Shown: positions 47,834 to 56,696, counted from the first letter of the stretch. The stretch: 64,000 nt of DNA from Saccharospirillum sp. (GCA_018402545.1 JAGYIL010000001.1:2542001-2606000); one strand, 5' to 3'. Made by a program: numbers and translations. The notes: generated by a model from the letters alone, not told the origin.

Positions 47834-48142
47834 TCACATCAGGTAGCGCCACCCGGCGGCTACCGCAATGCCGGCTGCGATGGCCGGCATAGGCCGACGC
47901 ATGACCAGCATGACCACGGCCGTTGCGAGCAAGGCCATGCGCGCGGCCAGATCACCTTCAACAGCAACGGGCACCAGAACGGCGACCAGCACCGAAGCGG
48001 ACATGGCATTAATAAAACTCTCAACGCGCTGATTGATCGGCACGACCGCCATTACCAGCACACCGCCGAATCGGGCCAGCAAGCTGACCGCTGCCATCAG
48101 CGCAATAACGATCAAACCGTTCATTCCGTCGGTGGCCATCAT
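47834..48142 (-). CDS. azlD: AzlD-family branched-chain amino acid export subunit
   Basis: A 102-residue small membrane protein with about three helices. GGVLVMAVVPINQRVESFINAMSASVLVAVLVP is the AzlD pattern. AzlD pairs with the larger AzlC to export branched-chain amino acids and analogues. Its start overlaps the azlC stop by four bases, so the two are translationally coupled. Confidence 0.85.
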   Translation of the reverse strand: MMATDGMNGLIVIALMAAVSLLARFGGVLVMAVVPINQRVESFINAMSASVLVAVLVPVAVEGDLAARMALLATAVVMLVMRRPMPAIAAGIAVAAGWRYLM

Positions 48143-48876
48143 GCCTCGTTCTCCATGGCCCGGGCAGCGGGTTTGCGTTCAAGCCAGAACAGGCCCACCA
48201 GACCACCACCAACAGCTCCGGCAACGACATGGGTATTGTCGGGTAAATACCGGTAGGCCAGCCAACCGGTGAGTGCGGCAACACACCAGATAAGCACCAG
48301 GCGCCAGCTTCTGCGGCCACCAAACACCATCGATAACAGAAAACAGCCCATTACCATATCCAGCCCGAAACGGGTTGGATCGGCGATGAGGTTGCCGAAG
48401 GTCATGCCCAGAATGGTGCCGCCCATCCAGGTCAGCCAGATGGCGATGCCCCCGCCGACCAGCATGCCCAGATTGGGCTTACCATTCTGACAATCGTTCA
48501 GAGTCATTGCCCAGTTGGCATCGGATAACACCAGCAAAGACCCATACCGCTGCGTTGCGGGTACCTGTTTCAGCCAGGGGTACAGGCTGGCCCCCATGAG
48601 CAAATGTCGGGCATTGATCGCGAAGGTGGTTATAAGCAGAGGCACGATGGGTATTTGCGGCCCCCAGAGTTCCAGAGCGGCGAACTGCGCCGTTCCGGCA
48701 AAGACGGTCAAACTCATGAAAACGGTTTGCACCGGCGTTAGCCCGGTCTGAACCGCCGCCAGGCCATAAGCGAGTCCAAAAACGATGACAAACAACGATA
48801 ACGGCAACAGGCGCCAGAAGCCTTGTCCGATACCTGCCAGTGTGAGGCCGGGCATGACAGAGACGGCGGTGGACAT
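48139..48876 (-). CDS. azlC: AzlC-family branched-chain amino acid exporter
   Basis: A 245-residue inner-membrane protein. GLAAVQTGLTPVQTVFMSLTVFAGTAQFAALELW and INARHLLMGASLYPWLK are the hallmark AzlC segments. It forms an exporter with AzlD; bacterial relatives include YgaZ, which exports valine. The AzlC/AzlD order and ATGA overlap are standard. No Lrp or regulatory gene is adjacent. Confidence 0.9.
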   Translation of the reverse strand: MSTAVSVMPGLTLAGIGQGFWRLLPLSLFVIVFGLAYGLAAVQTGLTPVQTVFMSLTVFAGTAQFAALELWGPQIPIVPLLITTFAINARHLLMGASLYPWLKQVPATQRYGSLLVLSDANWAMTLNDCQNGKPNLGMLVGGGIAIWLTWMGGTILGMTFGNLIADPTRFGLDMVMGCFLLSMVFGGRRSWRLVLIWCVAALTGWLAYRYLPDNTHVVAGAVGGGLVGLFWLERKPAARAMENEA

Positions 48877-48988
48877 GACAACTCCGAAGGGTAGGGATTA
48901 ATTCAGCATTGAACCAGCTTGACCGGGAACGGCCAAGCCTAACACAGAACAGGGGTCAATCAGGGTTGTAAAGGTATATGGTCAGACG

Positions 48989-49567
48989 TCAGGCCTGACC
49001 ACCACTGTCACTGAGAAAGGTTTTATCGATGCCCAACCTTCGCAATGCGGCGTCGTATCGGGTTTCCAGACCTTCATCAAAGATCAGGGCCAGATCCCCT
49101 GGCACGGTGAGCCAGGCATTGCCTTTCAGCTCGCCTTCGAGTTGACCGGGTGACCAGCCGGAACACCCCAGGCACACCAGGTAGTCGTCAGGTCCGGCGC
49201 CACGGGCAATGGCCTGAAGGATATCCGGACTGGTGGTGATGCTCAGGTGGCCATTGTTGACCGTACTGCTCCAGGGCCCTTCGTTGGAGCGATGAATGAT
49301 AAAACCGTGCTCGGGCATCACTGGCCCGCCTGAATACACCGGACGATCCAGCAAATCAGCGTTATCGCACTCAATGTTGAGTGATTCAAAGACTTCGCCC
49401 AGGGTCATGGACGTCAGCCGGTTGATCACCAGCCCCATGCAGCCTTCATCGTCATGCTGGAACAGGTAGGAAACGGTGCCGGTAAACCAGGGGTCGTTCA
49501 TATCGGGCATGGCCACGATGAACTGATGGCTCAAACCGGTGTCATTATGAAAGAGGGTGTCCATCAT
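48989..49567 (-). CDS. YqgE/AlgH family protein
   Basis: A 192-residue protein with family stretches LSHQFIVAMPDMNDPWFTGTVSYLFQHDDEGCMGLVINR near the start, PVYSGGPVMPEHGFIIH in the middle, and LVCLGCSGWSPGQLEGEL. Structures of the family exist, but the biochemical role is unsettled; Pseudomonas AlgH affects alginate and virulence regulation. In many genomes it neighbours ruvX and gshB; here neither is present. Confidence 0.9.
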   Translation of the reverse strand: MMDTLFHNDTGLSHQFIVAMPDMNDPWFTGTVSYLFQHDDEGCMGLVINRLTSMTLGEVFESLNIECDNADLLDRPVYSGGPVMPEHGFIIHRSNEGPWSSTVNNGHLSITTSPDILQAIARGAGPDDYLVCLGCSGWSPGQLEGELKGNAWLTVPGDLALIFDEGLETRYDAALRRLGIDKTFLSDSGGQA

Positions 49568-49644
49568 GGTACTCCTGTAGCGCTGAAACGATCGACTAAC
49601 GACTCAATACCGCCGACCGTTCAGGTCGGGGATGCCAACCGGTC

Positions 49645-49668
49645 ACCCTGCGTTCAGCCGCAGGGTGC
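49645..49668. terminator. Hairpin downstream of the MoeB-like gene
   Basis: CACCCTGCG-TTCAGC-CGCAGGGTG is a perfect 9-bp stem and 6-base loop, 69 bp past the minus-strand stop. There is no T-run on either side. Confidence 0.35.
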
Positions 49669-49736
49669 GGTGGCGGAGGGAAACCTCACATACCCGGTAG
49701 TAACCCATAGAATAGTAAGATATCAGTGTGCATGCA

Positions 49737-50504
49737 CTAACGTTGCTGACAAACCGGGCAATCAGGCTGACGTTTGAACTGGAACCGTTGCCAGCTCAGA
49801 TCGGTGGCATCTAGTGTCAGCAGGGTTCCGACCAGGGGTTCGCCAAACTGCGCCAGTATCTTAAGGGTTTCAACCGCCTGCACTGACCCGACGACACCCA
49901 CCACCGGCCCCAGCACGCCTGCGGTGGCGCAACTGACATCGTCGTCCTGACCGTCGGGAAACAGGCAGCTGTAACAGGGGCTGTCCTCACGACGAAAATC
50001 AAAGACGCTGAGTTGCCCCGATAAACCGATTGCCGCCCCCGATATAAGCGGTATACCAAGAGCCATACAAGCCCGATTGGCGGCATAACGGCTGCTGAAA
50101 CTGTCGGTGCCGATAACCACGGCATCACAGCCCCGGGCCCAGGCGAGCATGCTGGCCTCATCGAGGTGGCTATCGATCTCGGTAACCTTTACGTCTGGGT
50201 TCAGTTCCGCCAGCGTGGCTCGGGCGCTCGAGGTTTTCTTTTCATCCACGGCCCGGGTGCGGTGCACAATCTGACGTTGTAGATTGGTCTCATCGACCCG
50301 GTCGCCATCGGCAATCAGCAGTTCACCAACGCCTGCCGCAGCAAGGTACAACAAGATTGGGCTGCCCAATCCACCAGCGCCGAGCACGAGCACCCGGCTG
50401 TTAACAATGCGTTGCTGCCCCACAATATCCACCTGTGGCAACAGGATGTGCCGGCTATAGCGCAGCAATTGGTGATCGGTGAGTGCTTCGGGCGGCTGAG
50501 TCAT
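49737..50504 (-). CDS. moeB: ThiF/MoeB-family adenylyltransferase
   Basis: A 255-residue E1-like enzyme that adenylates the C-terminal glycine of a ubiquitin-like sulfur carrier. The nucleotide loop VLGAGGLGSPILLYLAAAGVG (about 36-56), NLQRQIVH Arg finger and the structural zinc pairs CYSC (about 175) and CPVC (near the C-terminus) are present. The overall pattern favours MoeB (MoaD partner) over ThiF, but no moa, moe or thi gene is adjacent to decide. It has the normal length. Confidence 0.85.
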   Translation of the reverse strand: MTQPPEALTDHQLLRYSRHILLPQVDIVGQQRIVNSRVLVLGAGGLGSPILLYLAAAGVGELLIADGDRVDETNLQRQIVHRTRAVDEKKTSSARATLAELNPDVKVTEIDSHLDEASMLAWARGCDAVVIGTDSFSSRYAANRACMALGIPLISGAAIGLSGQLSVFDFRREDSPCYSCLFPDGQDDDVSCATAGVLGPVVGVVGSVQAVETLKILAQFGEPLVGTLLTLDATDLSWQRFQFKRQPDCPVCQQR

Positions 50505-50610
50505 GGCAGGGGCCTTGTTAGGCAGATCAAAACCCGATTTCTTGCACTGAAACGGGCCAGATCAGCGGGCAACCCTGTCGGTCACCCACTGGCAGTTCAG
50601 ACTGAGCCGA

Positions 50611-50940
50611 TCAGGCTTCTTCGTCGGGCACAACTTCGTCGATCAGGGTTTTAAGCTCACCCTTCTGATGCATATCGGTAATGATGTCGCATCCACCAAT
50701 AAGTTCACCGTTGACCCAAAGTTGCGGAAAGGTCGGCCAGTTGGCGTATTTCGGCAATTCGGCACGAATGTCGGGGTTGGACAGCACATCAACATAGGCA
50801 AACTTTTTGCCGCAGCTCATAACGGCCTGCACCGTCTGTGCAGAAAAGCCGCACATGGGCTGGTTCGGGTTGCCTTTCATATACAGCAATACCGGGTTGG
50901 ATTCGATTTGCTCTTTGATGTTCGCCAGGGTGTCGGTCAT
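50611..50940 (-). CDS. grxD: Monothiol glutaredoxin, Grx4/GrxD
   Basis: A 109-residue monothiol glutaredoxin with CGFS at residues 30-33, the cluster-binding form that carries or transfers Fe-S clusters with glutathione and BolA. GNPNQPMCGFSAQTV, NWPTFPQLWVNGELIGGCDI and the WPT-x-P segment are characteristic. The length matches E. coli GrxD (115). Confidence 0.95.
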   Translation of the reverse strand: MTDTLANIKEQIESNPVLLYMKGNPNQPMCGFSAQTVQAVMSCGKKFAYVDVLSNPDIRAELPKYANWPTFPQLWVNGELIGGCDIITDMHQKGELKTLIDEVVPDEEA

Positions 50941-51129
50941 GGTTTCATCCCACAGGTTGCTTCAGATGTCGCTATTGTACGCCAATCCTGCTGAATCGAC
51001 AGGGGATGACAGTGGCAATAACTGCTTGCCCTGTTAGTTAGGGTTTAATTGCCCATTTTCAATTGTGCTTTCTCAATCTTCACCCCTTAAACAGACTACG
51101 GCTTGGGCCTAGTTTTTAGCCAAAGGCCC
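50941..51129. other. grxD upstream region
   Basis: 189 bp to the edge of repeat A4, without a gene. It should contain the grxD promoter on the minus strand; no confident hexamers were found. A GGGCC/GGCCC pair near the right end could form a weak hairpin. Confidence 0.35.
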
Positions 51130-51327
51130 GTGTTGGGGATCGGGTAGGCCTGCACGGGTGGTGCGACACTCGCTCGGCGTAAATCCGTCCATGGAGCCTA
51201 GACCACATGATATGAATCCCCTCCATGGGATTCACCCTTCGGGCTCGCTGCGCTCATGCTAAAACGCTCCTGGCGTTTTAGTCCATGTTGCGGACTACCC
51301 CGGACAGACCCACCCGATCCCCAGCAC
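51130..51327 (-). repeat. Family A palindromic element, copy A4, with nested 73-bp module
   Basis: Outer arms 51130-51152 and 51305-51327 pair with three mismatches over 23 bp. The minus-strand core (CCATGGACGGATTTACGCCG, GTCCGCAACATGGA) matches the family, but the apical loop of the inner hairpin is enlarged by a 73-bp module at 51209-51281. The left side also carries about 20 extra bases beyond the arm. It lies in the divergent grxD/argF promoter region. Confidence 0.8.
51209..51281 (-). repeat. 73-bp nested module in A4
   Basis: The module differs at only four positions from 52518-52590, which lies in an element of the other family. It folds into CTAAAACGC/GCGTTTTAG and TGAATCCC/GGGATTCA hairpins of its own. 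It occupies precisely the apical loop of the host element. Confidence 0.85.
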
Positions 51328-51354
51328 TTGATCAGCACCTTAATCCAATTTCCA

Positions 51355-51378
51355 CAAAACCCGCAAAACCCGCAAAAC
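51355..51378 (+). repeat. Short tandem repeat upstream of argF
   Basis: Nearly three head-to-tail copies of a 9-bp unit CAAAACCCG, about 120 bp before the argF ATG. It could be slippage-prone or a set of half-sites; no known ArgR box pattern is seen. Confidence 0.5.
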
Positions 51379-51496
51379 ATCACTGCAGATATCGCAGACG
51401 GCTTGCAATTGCTCTGCACTAGCCGCTTCAGTAAACTTAACGGTTTTCCCCGCCATGCTGCGTGGACCATAAACCCCAGAACGGAGTCACCCACCC

Positions 51497-52405
51497 ATGT
51501 CCGTCAGGCACTTTTTGACCCTGAATGATCTCACCCCGGATGAATTGCGGTTCCTGATTCAGCGCTCAGGTGAACTGAAAAGCCTGTTCAAGCGCGGCGA
51601 AGTGTTTGAACCCCTAAAAAACCGGGTGCTGGGCATGATTTTCGAGAAATCCTCGACGCGGACGCGGGTCTCGTTCGAGGCGGGCATGATGCAACTGGGC
51701 GGTGGCGCGATCTTTCTGTCGCCCCGGGATACCCAGCTTGGGCGGGGCGAACCCATTGAAGACAGCGCCCGGGTGCTGTCTCAAATGGTCGACGCGGTGA
51801 TGATCCGTACCTTCGAGCATGAAAAAATCGAAACCTTTGCCGAGTATTCAACGGTGCCGGTGATTAATGCCCTGACCGATGACTACCACCCCTGCCAGCT
51901 ACTGGCCGATATGCAGGCGTACCAGGAAGCGCGCGGCTCCATTCAAGGCAAAACCGTTACCTGGATCGGCGATGGCAACAACATGTGCAATTCCTACATC
52001 AACGCCGCCATGCTGTACGATTTCAAACTGAACATCGCCTGCCCAGAAGGCTTTGAACCCATGGCTGAACTGCTGACCAAGGCCGGTGACCGGGTAAAAA
52101 TCATGCGTGATCCGGTGGAAGCAGTGGAAAACTCACATCTGGTCACAACAGATGTCTGGGCCAGCATGGGTCAGGAAGAGGAAGCCGACGACCGGATTCG
52201 GGTGTTTGAATCCCTGCAAGTCTCCCCGGCGTTGATGGACAAAGCCCACAAAGACGCTGTCTTTATGCATTGCCTGCCCGCCCACCGCGGCGAGGAAGTC
52301 AGCATGGATATGCTCGACGACCCTCGTTCTGTGGTCTGGGAACAAGCTGGAAACCGTTTGCATGCGCAGAAAGCGTTGTTGGAATTTTTGCTTTGTAGTG
52401 AGTGA
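51497..52405 (+). CDS. argF: Ornithine carbamoyltransferase
   Basis: A 302-residue anabolic enzyme making citrulline from ornithine and carbamoyl phosphate. The carbamoyl-phosphate loop [10 protein letters not shown] (52-61), [13 protein letters not shown] (about 125-137), the ornithine-side [13 protein letters not shown] and [11 protein letters not shown] (about 264) are intact. GNNMCNS and the length fit the proteobacterial ArgF form. It stands alone between two palindromic repeats (A4 in front, B1 behind), not in an arg cluster. Confidence 0.95.
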   Translation: MSVRHFLTLNDLTPDELRFLIQRSGELKSLFKRGEVFEPLKNRVLGMIFEKSSTRTRVSFEAGMMQLGGGAIFLSPRDTQLGRGEPIEDSARVLSQMVDAVMIRTFEHEKIETFAEYSTVPVINALTDDYHPCQLLADMQAYQEARGSIQGKTVTWIGDGNNMCNSYINAAMLYDFKLNIACPEGFEPMAELLTKAGDRVKIMRDPVEAVENSHLVTTDVWASMGQEEEADDRIRVFESLQVSPALMDKAHKDAVFMHCLPAHRGEEVSMDMLDDPRSVVWEQAGNRLHAQKALLEFLLCSE

Positions 52406-52474
52406 GTAACACCAACTTTTCTGTACGATGTAATTTGCAGTATTCGTATGTCCGAGTTTGCACGAAACTGAGCG

Positions 52475-52652
52475 CCGGTGGGCAGGGATGCTCTTGCGGG
52501 GGTATCTGAGGCAGGGACTAAAACGCCGGGAGCGTTTTAGCATGAGCGCAGCGAGCCCGCAGGGTGAAGCCCATGGATGGGATTCATATCCCGAAATTAA
52601 GCTTACATGGATGTATCTATAGCGCCCCCGCAAGAGTGTCCCTGCCCTCCGG
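52475..52652 (+). repeat. Family B palindromic element, copy B1, with nested 73-bp module
   Basis: Arms 52475-52502 and 52625-52652 pair over 28 bp with few mismatches (inner CTCTTGCGGGGG / CCCCCGCAAGAG is perfect). The core TATCTGAGGCA ... TTAAGC ... GGATGT ... GCGCCCCCGC matches B2. The 73-bp module (52518-52590) again replaces the loop of the inner hairpin. It lies between argF and the convergent EamA gene. Confidence 0.82.
52518..52590 (+). repeat. 73-bp nested module in B1
   Basis: Same length as, and about 95 percent identical to, the module at 51209-51281 in family A copy A4, though the surrounding hosts are unrelated. Two internal hairpins are kept. Confidence 0.85.
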
Positions 52653-52684
52653 TGCGGGCTCATGGCGATACATCCCAAATTGAC

Positions 52685-53566
52685 TCAGGGCGTCACACTG
52701 CCCTGCCGTACTGGCAGTTTGGCCCGCTTGCGTTCCTTCAGGCCAATCAGAATCAGCGGTACCACGATCATGCTCGACCCGATGATGAACCAGAGATCGG
52801 GCGCCTCGTCGAAGAACACCCAGCCTCCCAGCAAGGCCCACAGCAAGCCGGTGTATTCCGCACTGGTGACTTCATTGGCCGCAACCCAGCGGTAGGCCAT
52901 CAACACCGTGAAGTTGTAGCACAGGATAAAAAACGCCGAGCCAAAGGCCGTGAACAGAATCGTCCAGTCGAACGGCTCGCTCTCCCACATCATTAATAAA
53001 AAGGCGGCCGGCAGCATGAGCAGGTGAGTCAGTTGCAGTGTATGCACCATCGACTGACCACCCGGCAATTTGCGAATCAACACGATGTTGATCGCCAGTG
53101 AGCACGCAACCCCAATCGCGCTGAGGCTGCTCCAGCTGAACGCTACCGGACGCAAGATAACCAGAATGCCGAAAAAGCCACTGATGACCGCAAACAGACT
53201 CAGCGGCGTCAGCTTTTCGTTAAAAAACACCACCGCGATGACCATCACCAGAATGGGCGCCGCATAGAACAGCGCATTCGCCGTGGCGAGAGGCAGAGTA
53301 CCCAGCGCCACCACCATGCAGGCAATGCCCATCAGGCTGATGTGCGCGCGTATCAGATGCATGCGCCAGCCCGCAAACAACCGCTGGCGATCGATCATCG
53401 ACATCAGTGGCAACAGGATGGCCATGGCGCAGAGGGTACGGACAAAAATGAACTGAAATATCGGAACTTCGTTACCCTGCCACTTGATCAGCGCATCGGA
53501 CACCAGCGCCAGCGCATTGCCGATGACCAGCAACCAGATTGCGCTGTTGATGGTTCTGCCCGGCAT
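52685..53566 (-). CDS. EamA/DMT family transporter
   Basis: A 293-residue ten-helix drug/metabolite transporter from ATG 53566; the track start at 53656 adds unconserved residues. Two EamA repeats are visible, with FQFIFVRTLCAMAILLPL in the first and a second ending with EAPDLWFIIGSSMIVVPLILIGLKERK. Members export amino acids, S-adenosylmethionine, riboflavin and other small compounds; this branch is not distinguishable. It is divergent from a LysR regulator 157 bp away, which may control it. Confidence 0.85.
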   Translation of the reverse strand: MPGRTINSAIWLLVIGNALALVSDALIKWQGNEVPIFQFIFVRTLCAMAILLPLMSMIDRQRLFAGWRMHLIRAHISLMGIACMVVALGTLPLATANALFYAAPILVMVIAVVFFNEKLTPLSLFAVISGFFGILVILRPVAFSWSSLSAIGVACSLAINIVLIRKLPGGQSMVHTLQLTHLLMLPAAFLLMMWESEPFDWTILFTAFGSAFFILCYNFTVLMAYRWVAANEVTSAEYTGLLWALLGGWVFFDEAPDLWFIIGSSMIVVPLILIGLKERKRAKLPVRQGSVTP

Positions 53567-53723
53567 GACGCTACACTCCCGTTTGAATATCCCGACTACT
53601 GAGAGCACGCCAATCGGCCTGATCCCAATCCATGCCAGGAGTTTACTGCCGCCCAAGTATTGAGAAAAATGATATTTTCTTTATGGTATTAGTATTTTAG
53701 ATACATAGCAGGAGCCTCTGCCG

Positions 53724-54680
53724 ATGAAATTGCCACCGCTAAAAGCCCTGCCCGTATTCGAAGCCGTGGCCCGGCTCAACAGCTTCAGCCGGGCGGCCGA
53801 TGAACTGGCCGTCAGCCAGAGTGCTGTCAGCCATCAAATCCGCTTGCTGGAAAGCTATTTGGGGGAAGATCTGTTCACCCGCCAGGGGCGATACCTGGCG
53901 CTAACCGAGCCCGGCCGGCACTACCTCGAAGGGGTGACCAATGCCCTGCTGCAAATCGAACGAGCCAGTGAGCAGTTGCAGGGCAAGCCGGATACCCAAC
54001 TGCGCATGGCCCTGTTCAGCTCGTTCGCGGTTCGCTGGCTCATCCCCAACCTCCCCTACCTGCAACGCCAGCACCCCGAGATCGACCTGCAACTGGAAAT
54101 GATGAACGAGTCGCCGCAGCTCTCAGACCGGGTCGCCGACTGCTTTATCACCCTGCACGACGATCAGCGCGGCTTTACCACCGACCTGCTCTACACCGAG
54201 CGGCTGTTCCCTATTTGCAGCCGGACCTACTGGCAGCAACTGTGCAGCGATCTGTATCAGGAAGGGCTGATTGACACACCGGAACCGACCACCATAGACC
54301 CGCTATTACTGATGCGCTGCCCGCTTCTGTCGACTTACTCCATCTTCGGAGAGCAGAAAGACGACTGGCGACGCTGGCTGGCCGAAGGCGGCTTAAGCCT
54401 GCCTGCAAACGCCCGGTATCAACACTTCAGTCACATGCTGCTGGCTCTGGAGGCAGCCCGGCACCACCAGGGCCTGGCCTTAACCAACGACTACATGTAC
54501 AACGCCAGTGAAGACCCGGACCTGATTCGTTTGCCCTGCCATACCCTGATCACCGGTGACCGCTTCTACTTTGCGTACAAAACCAGCCGTCGTCAGGAAG
54601 CTGGCATTCAGAGGGTGCGCCAGTGGATTCGCCAGCGGGCAGCCAGTACCGGCTTGCTGGATGCGATTCGGGAAAACTAA
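53724..54680 (+). CDS. LysR-family regulator, GcvA-like
   Basis: A 318-residue LysR regulator. The helix-turn-helix region PPLKALPVFEAVARLNSFSRAADELAVSQSAVSHQIRLLESYLGEDLFTRQGR fits the GcvA/AmpR/TrpI branch. The effector domain (about 90-300) is of the type 2 periplasmic-binding fold. ATG 53724 has AGGAGCC upstream. It is divergent from the EamA transporter, a typical LysR target arrangement; the AT-rich 53660-53700 stretch is the likely binding region. The effector is unknown. Confidence 0.87.
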   Translation: MKLPPLKALPVFEAVARLNSFSRAADELAVSQSAVSHQIRLLESYLGEDLFTRQGRYLALTEPGRHYLEGVTNALLQIERASEQLQGKPDTQLRMALFSSFAVRWLIPNLPYLQRQHPEIDLQLEMMNESPQLSDRVADCFITLHDDQRGFTTDLLYTERLFPICSRTYWQQLCSDLYQEGLIDTPEPTTIDPLLLMRCPLLSTYSIFGEQKDDWRRWLAEGGLSLPANARYQHFSHMLLALEAARHHQGLALTNDYMYNASEDPDLIRLPCHTLITGDRFYFAYKTSRRQEAGIQRVRQWIRQRAASTGLLDAIREN

Positions 54681-54697
54681 TGTTGCAGGCAAAAAGA

Positions 54698-54784
54698 AGC
54701 CCGCGAAAAGGGGAAGGAAACGCGGGCTGGGAGCAGTTGGAGCAGGGTCGACCCAGCGGGTAACCCCCGGGACTTCCCCTGCTC
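54698..54784. terminator. Two hairpins between convergent LysR and oxidoreductase genes
   Basis: AGCCCGCG/CGCGGGCT (54698-54705 with 54721-54728) and GAGCAGGG/CCCTGCTC (54740-54747 with 54777-54784) are perfect 8-bp stems in the gap between convergent stops. No T-runs follow, but the placement suits bidirectional termination. Confidence 0.45.
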
Positions 54785-54810
54785 TCTTACTCTGAAGACT
54801 GTCTGTTCAC

Positions 54811-56223
54811 TTACTCTGATGTCTGCTTTTCTGCCTTACCAAAACTACGAAAGAAACTCACCACAGGATGTTTCAAAATGTTATCCAGAAACACCTGCTG
54901 ACTCAGCTGACGCAAGCTGTCTGCATAAGTAGGATAAGGATGGATCACTTTCTGCAATTTGCCAAAATTTAGATTCAGGGTTTTCATAACCTGCACCTCG
55001 GCAATCAGCTCACCGGCCCGTTCGCCAATAATGTGCGCCCCGAGCACCTTGCCCCGTTTGCTGACAATCAGCTTGATCAGGCCGACATCGCCGGCTTTGG
55101 TCTTGGCCCTGTCCAGCTTGGCAAAGTCGTAGCGGTAGACGCGAATGCTGTCGCCGTGCAGCTCCCGTGCTTCCTGCTCGGTCAGTCCGGCACGGGCAAA
55201 TTCCGGGTCAGTAAAGGTGGCCCAGGCAACGTGGCTGTAATCAACGGAGCGGTTGATCGGCAGAATGGCGTTCATGGCAGCAATCTTGCCTTGAAAGTTG
55301 GCCATGTGACTGAGCAGATAAGGCCCTGCCACATCACCGCAGGCGTAGATGTTTTTAACGCTGGTTTGCAGATGCTGATTAACCTTCACCCCCTTGTCGA
55401 CATCGACACCGATGTCTTCCAGGCCCATGCCGTTCACATTCGGGGCCCGACCAATAGCCACCAGCAGATTGTCCGCTTCCAGGGCACCGGATTCAGAGCC
55501 TTTTTCGGTGTTCAGCCGCACGCCAGCAGGTGTTTTTTCAACGCCAACCGCCTTGGTGCCCACTTCAAACCGAACCCCTTCGGCTGCCAGGCGCTGACGA
55601 ATCAGTGCCGAAAACTCCGGCTCTTCGCGTGACAGTATTTCCGGCATCATCTCTACCAGCGTAACCTTCACACCCAGTCGGTTCATGGCCTGGGCCAGCT
55701 CCATACCGATAGGTCCGCCCCCCAACACGATGACCGATTCAGGCAAGGTCGCTTGCTGGAAAAAGTTCTCATTGGTCAGGTAATCGACCTGGTCCAACCC
55801 CGGTATGGGTGGCACAAAAGGCGAGCTGCCCGTTGCCAGCACAAACTTTTTACCCTCGTAAGTCTTGTCACCCACCTCAATTCTCGTCGGGCTGATAAAG
55901 CGGGCAAAGCCATTCACATAGTCAGCCCCGGCTTTTTGCAGGACCTCGGGGGTTTCCTCTTCGTAGACATGCTCGCTAACGGCTCGTACTCGCTCAAGAA
56001 TGGCGCCAGAATCAACGGTTATGGTCGCGAACTTGCGGGCAATGTGGACCTCTTTGGCCTGATTGATCAGCGCCTTGCTTGGCACACAGCCCGACCAGGT
56101 GCACTCGCCACCCGGCCGGTCTTTCTCAACAATCAGTACCCGTTTGCCAAAACCCAGGGCGGTAAAAGCCGCCGTCAGGCCACCGGCCCCGCTGCCGATT
56201 ACAATCAGATCATAAGGTTTCAT
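54811..56223 (-). CDS. FAD-dependent pyridine nucleotide-disulfide oxidoreductase
   Basis: A 470-residue class I flavoprotein disulfide reductase. FAD-binding GSGAGGLTAAFTALGFGKRVLIVEK, the redox-active pair in GGECTWSGCVPSKALI, NAD(P)-binding GGGPIGMELAQAMNRLG and the ATGS and ACGDVAG motifs are present. At the C-terminus the lipoamide dehydrogenase HxHPTxxE box is replaced by HPYPTYAD, so it is not a standard Lpd or glutathione reductase; it lies nearer mercuric-reductase-like Lpd relatives but lacks the HMA domain and C-terminal Cys pair. I chose ATG 56223. It follows DUF1499 by 17 bp, and an OhrR-like regulator faces that operon. Confidence 0.82.
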   Translation of the reverse strand: MKPYDLIVIGSGAGGLTAAFTALGFGKRVLIVEKDRPGGECTWSGCVPSKALINQAKEVHIARKFATITVDSGAILERVRAVSEHVYEEETPEVLQKAGADYVNGFARFISPTRIEVGDKTYEGKKFVLATGSSPFVPPIPGLDQVDYLTNENFFQQATLPESVIVLGGGPIGMELAQAMNRLGVKVTLVEMMPEILSREEPEFSALIRQRLAAEGVRFEVGTKAVGVEKTPAGVRLNTEKGSESGALEADNLLVAIGRAPNVNGMGLEDIGVDVDKGVKVNQHLQTSVKNIYACGDVAGPYLLSHMANFQGKIAAMNAILPINRSVDYSHVAWATFTDPEFARAGLTEQEARELHGDSIRVYRYDFAKLDRAKTKAGDVGLIKLIVSKRGKVLGAHIIGERAGELIAEVQVMKTLNLNFGKLQKVIHPYPTYADSLRQLSQQVFLDNILKHPVVSFFRSFGKAEKQTSE

Positions 56224-56240
56224 AACCATCCTACTGTCAG

Positions 56241-56696
56241 TTAGTCCTGAATTTGCTGGTACAGCGTTGTCAGTTTTTCATGGCGCTGACGATTCAGTCC
56301 CCGATCGGAATAGCCTGCCCGGCTGGACGAGCGGAAATGCACTTCCCGGGCATCGGCATCGAGGTAGAACTCGGCATCGTCGTGGAACTTCATCAGGTCG
56401 GTGGTGAAGACGACATAAAGATAGTCGGCTTCCTGTTTTACGACTTCCGCCCCGCCATAGCCTTTCACTGCGGTGAGGATAGCGGCCATCGTCGCTTCCT
56501 GATCGGCCTTGAATGGCCAGGGGGCAACTCTTTTGGCGACGTCTTCTGCCTGGGTTGAGACCGCATTCGGTTTTGATGACAGTGGTTTAAGCCGCCCCTG
56601 GTTATGACCCAGAGCAGGTGCCCGGCTGTTCTGCACATAAATCATGATAAAAGCCAGCACGATCAGGGCGGCCAGAATGATAAAAAAGGTTTTCAT
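56241..56696 (-). CDS. DUF1499 domain protein
   Basis: A 151-residue protein with one N-terminal membrane anchor (FFIILAALIVLAFIMIYV) and a DUF1499 domain (about 45-150), marked by LKPLSSKPNAVSTQA, YLYVVFTTDLMKFHDDAEFYLD and VHFRSSSRAGYSDRGLNRQR. The family is widespread in proteobacteria and plants without an agreed function. It is first in an operon with the flavoprotein oxidoreductase. Operators of OhrR type lie in its promoter region. Confidence 0.85.
   Translation of the reverse strand: MKTFFIILAALIVLAFIMIYVQNSRAPALGHNQGRLKPLSSKPNAVSTQAEDVAKRVAPWPFKADQEATMAAILTAVKGYGGAEVVKQEADYLYVVFTTDLMKFHDDAEFYLDADAREVHFRSSSRAGYSDRGLNRQRHEKLTTLYQQIQD

Noticed and set aside
51209-51281. CRISPR-like or insertion-sequence interpretation of the repeats
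   Set aside because: There are no regularly spaced direct repeats with spacers, no cas genes and no transposase; the elements are dispersed hairpins.
54811-56223. Lipoamide dehydrogenase or mercuric reductase
   Set aside because: It lacks the HxHPTxxE box and 2-oxoacid dehydrogenase neighbours, and also lacks the MerA metal-binding domain and C-terminal Cys pair.
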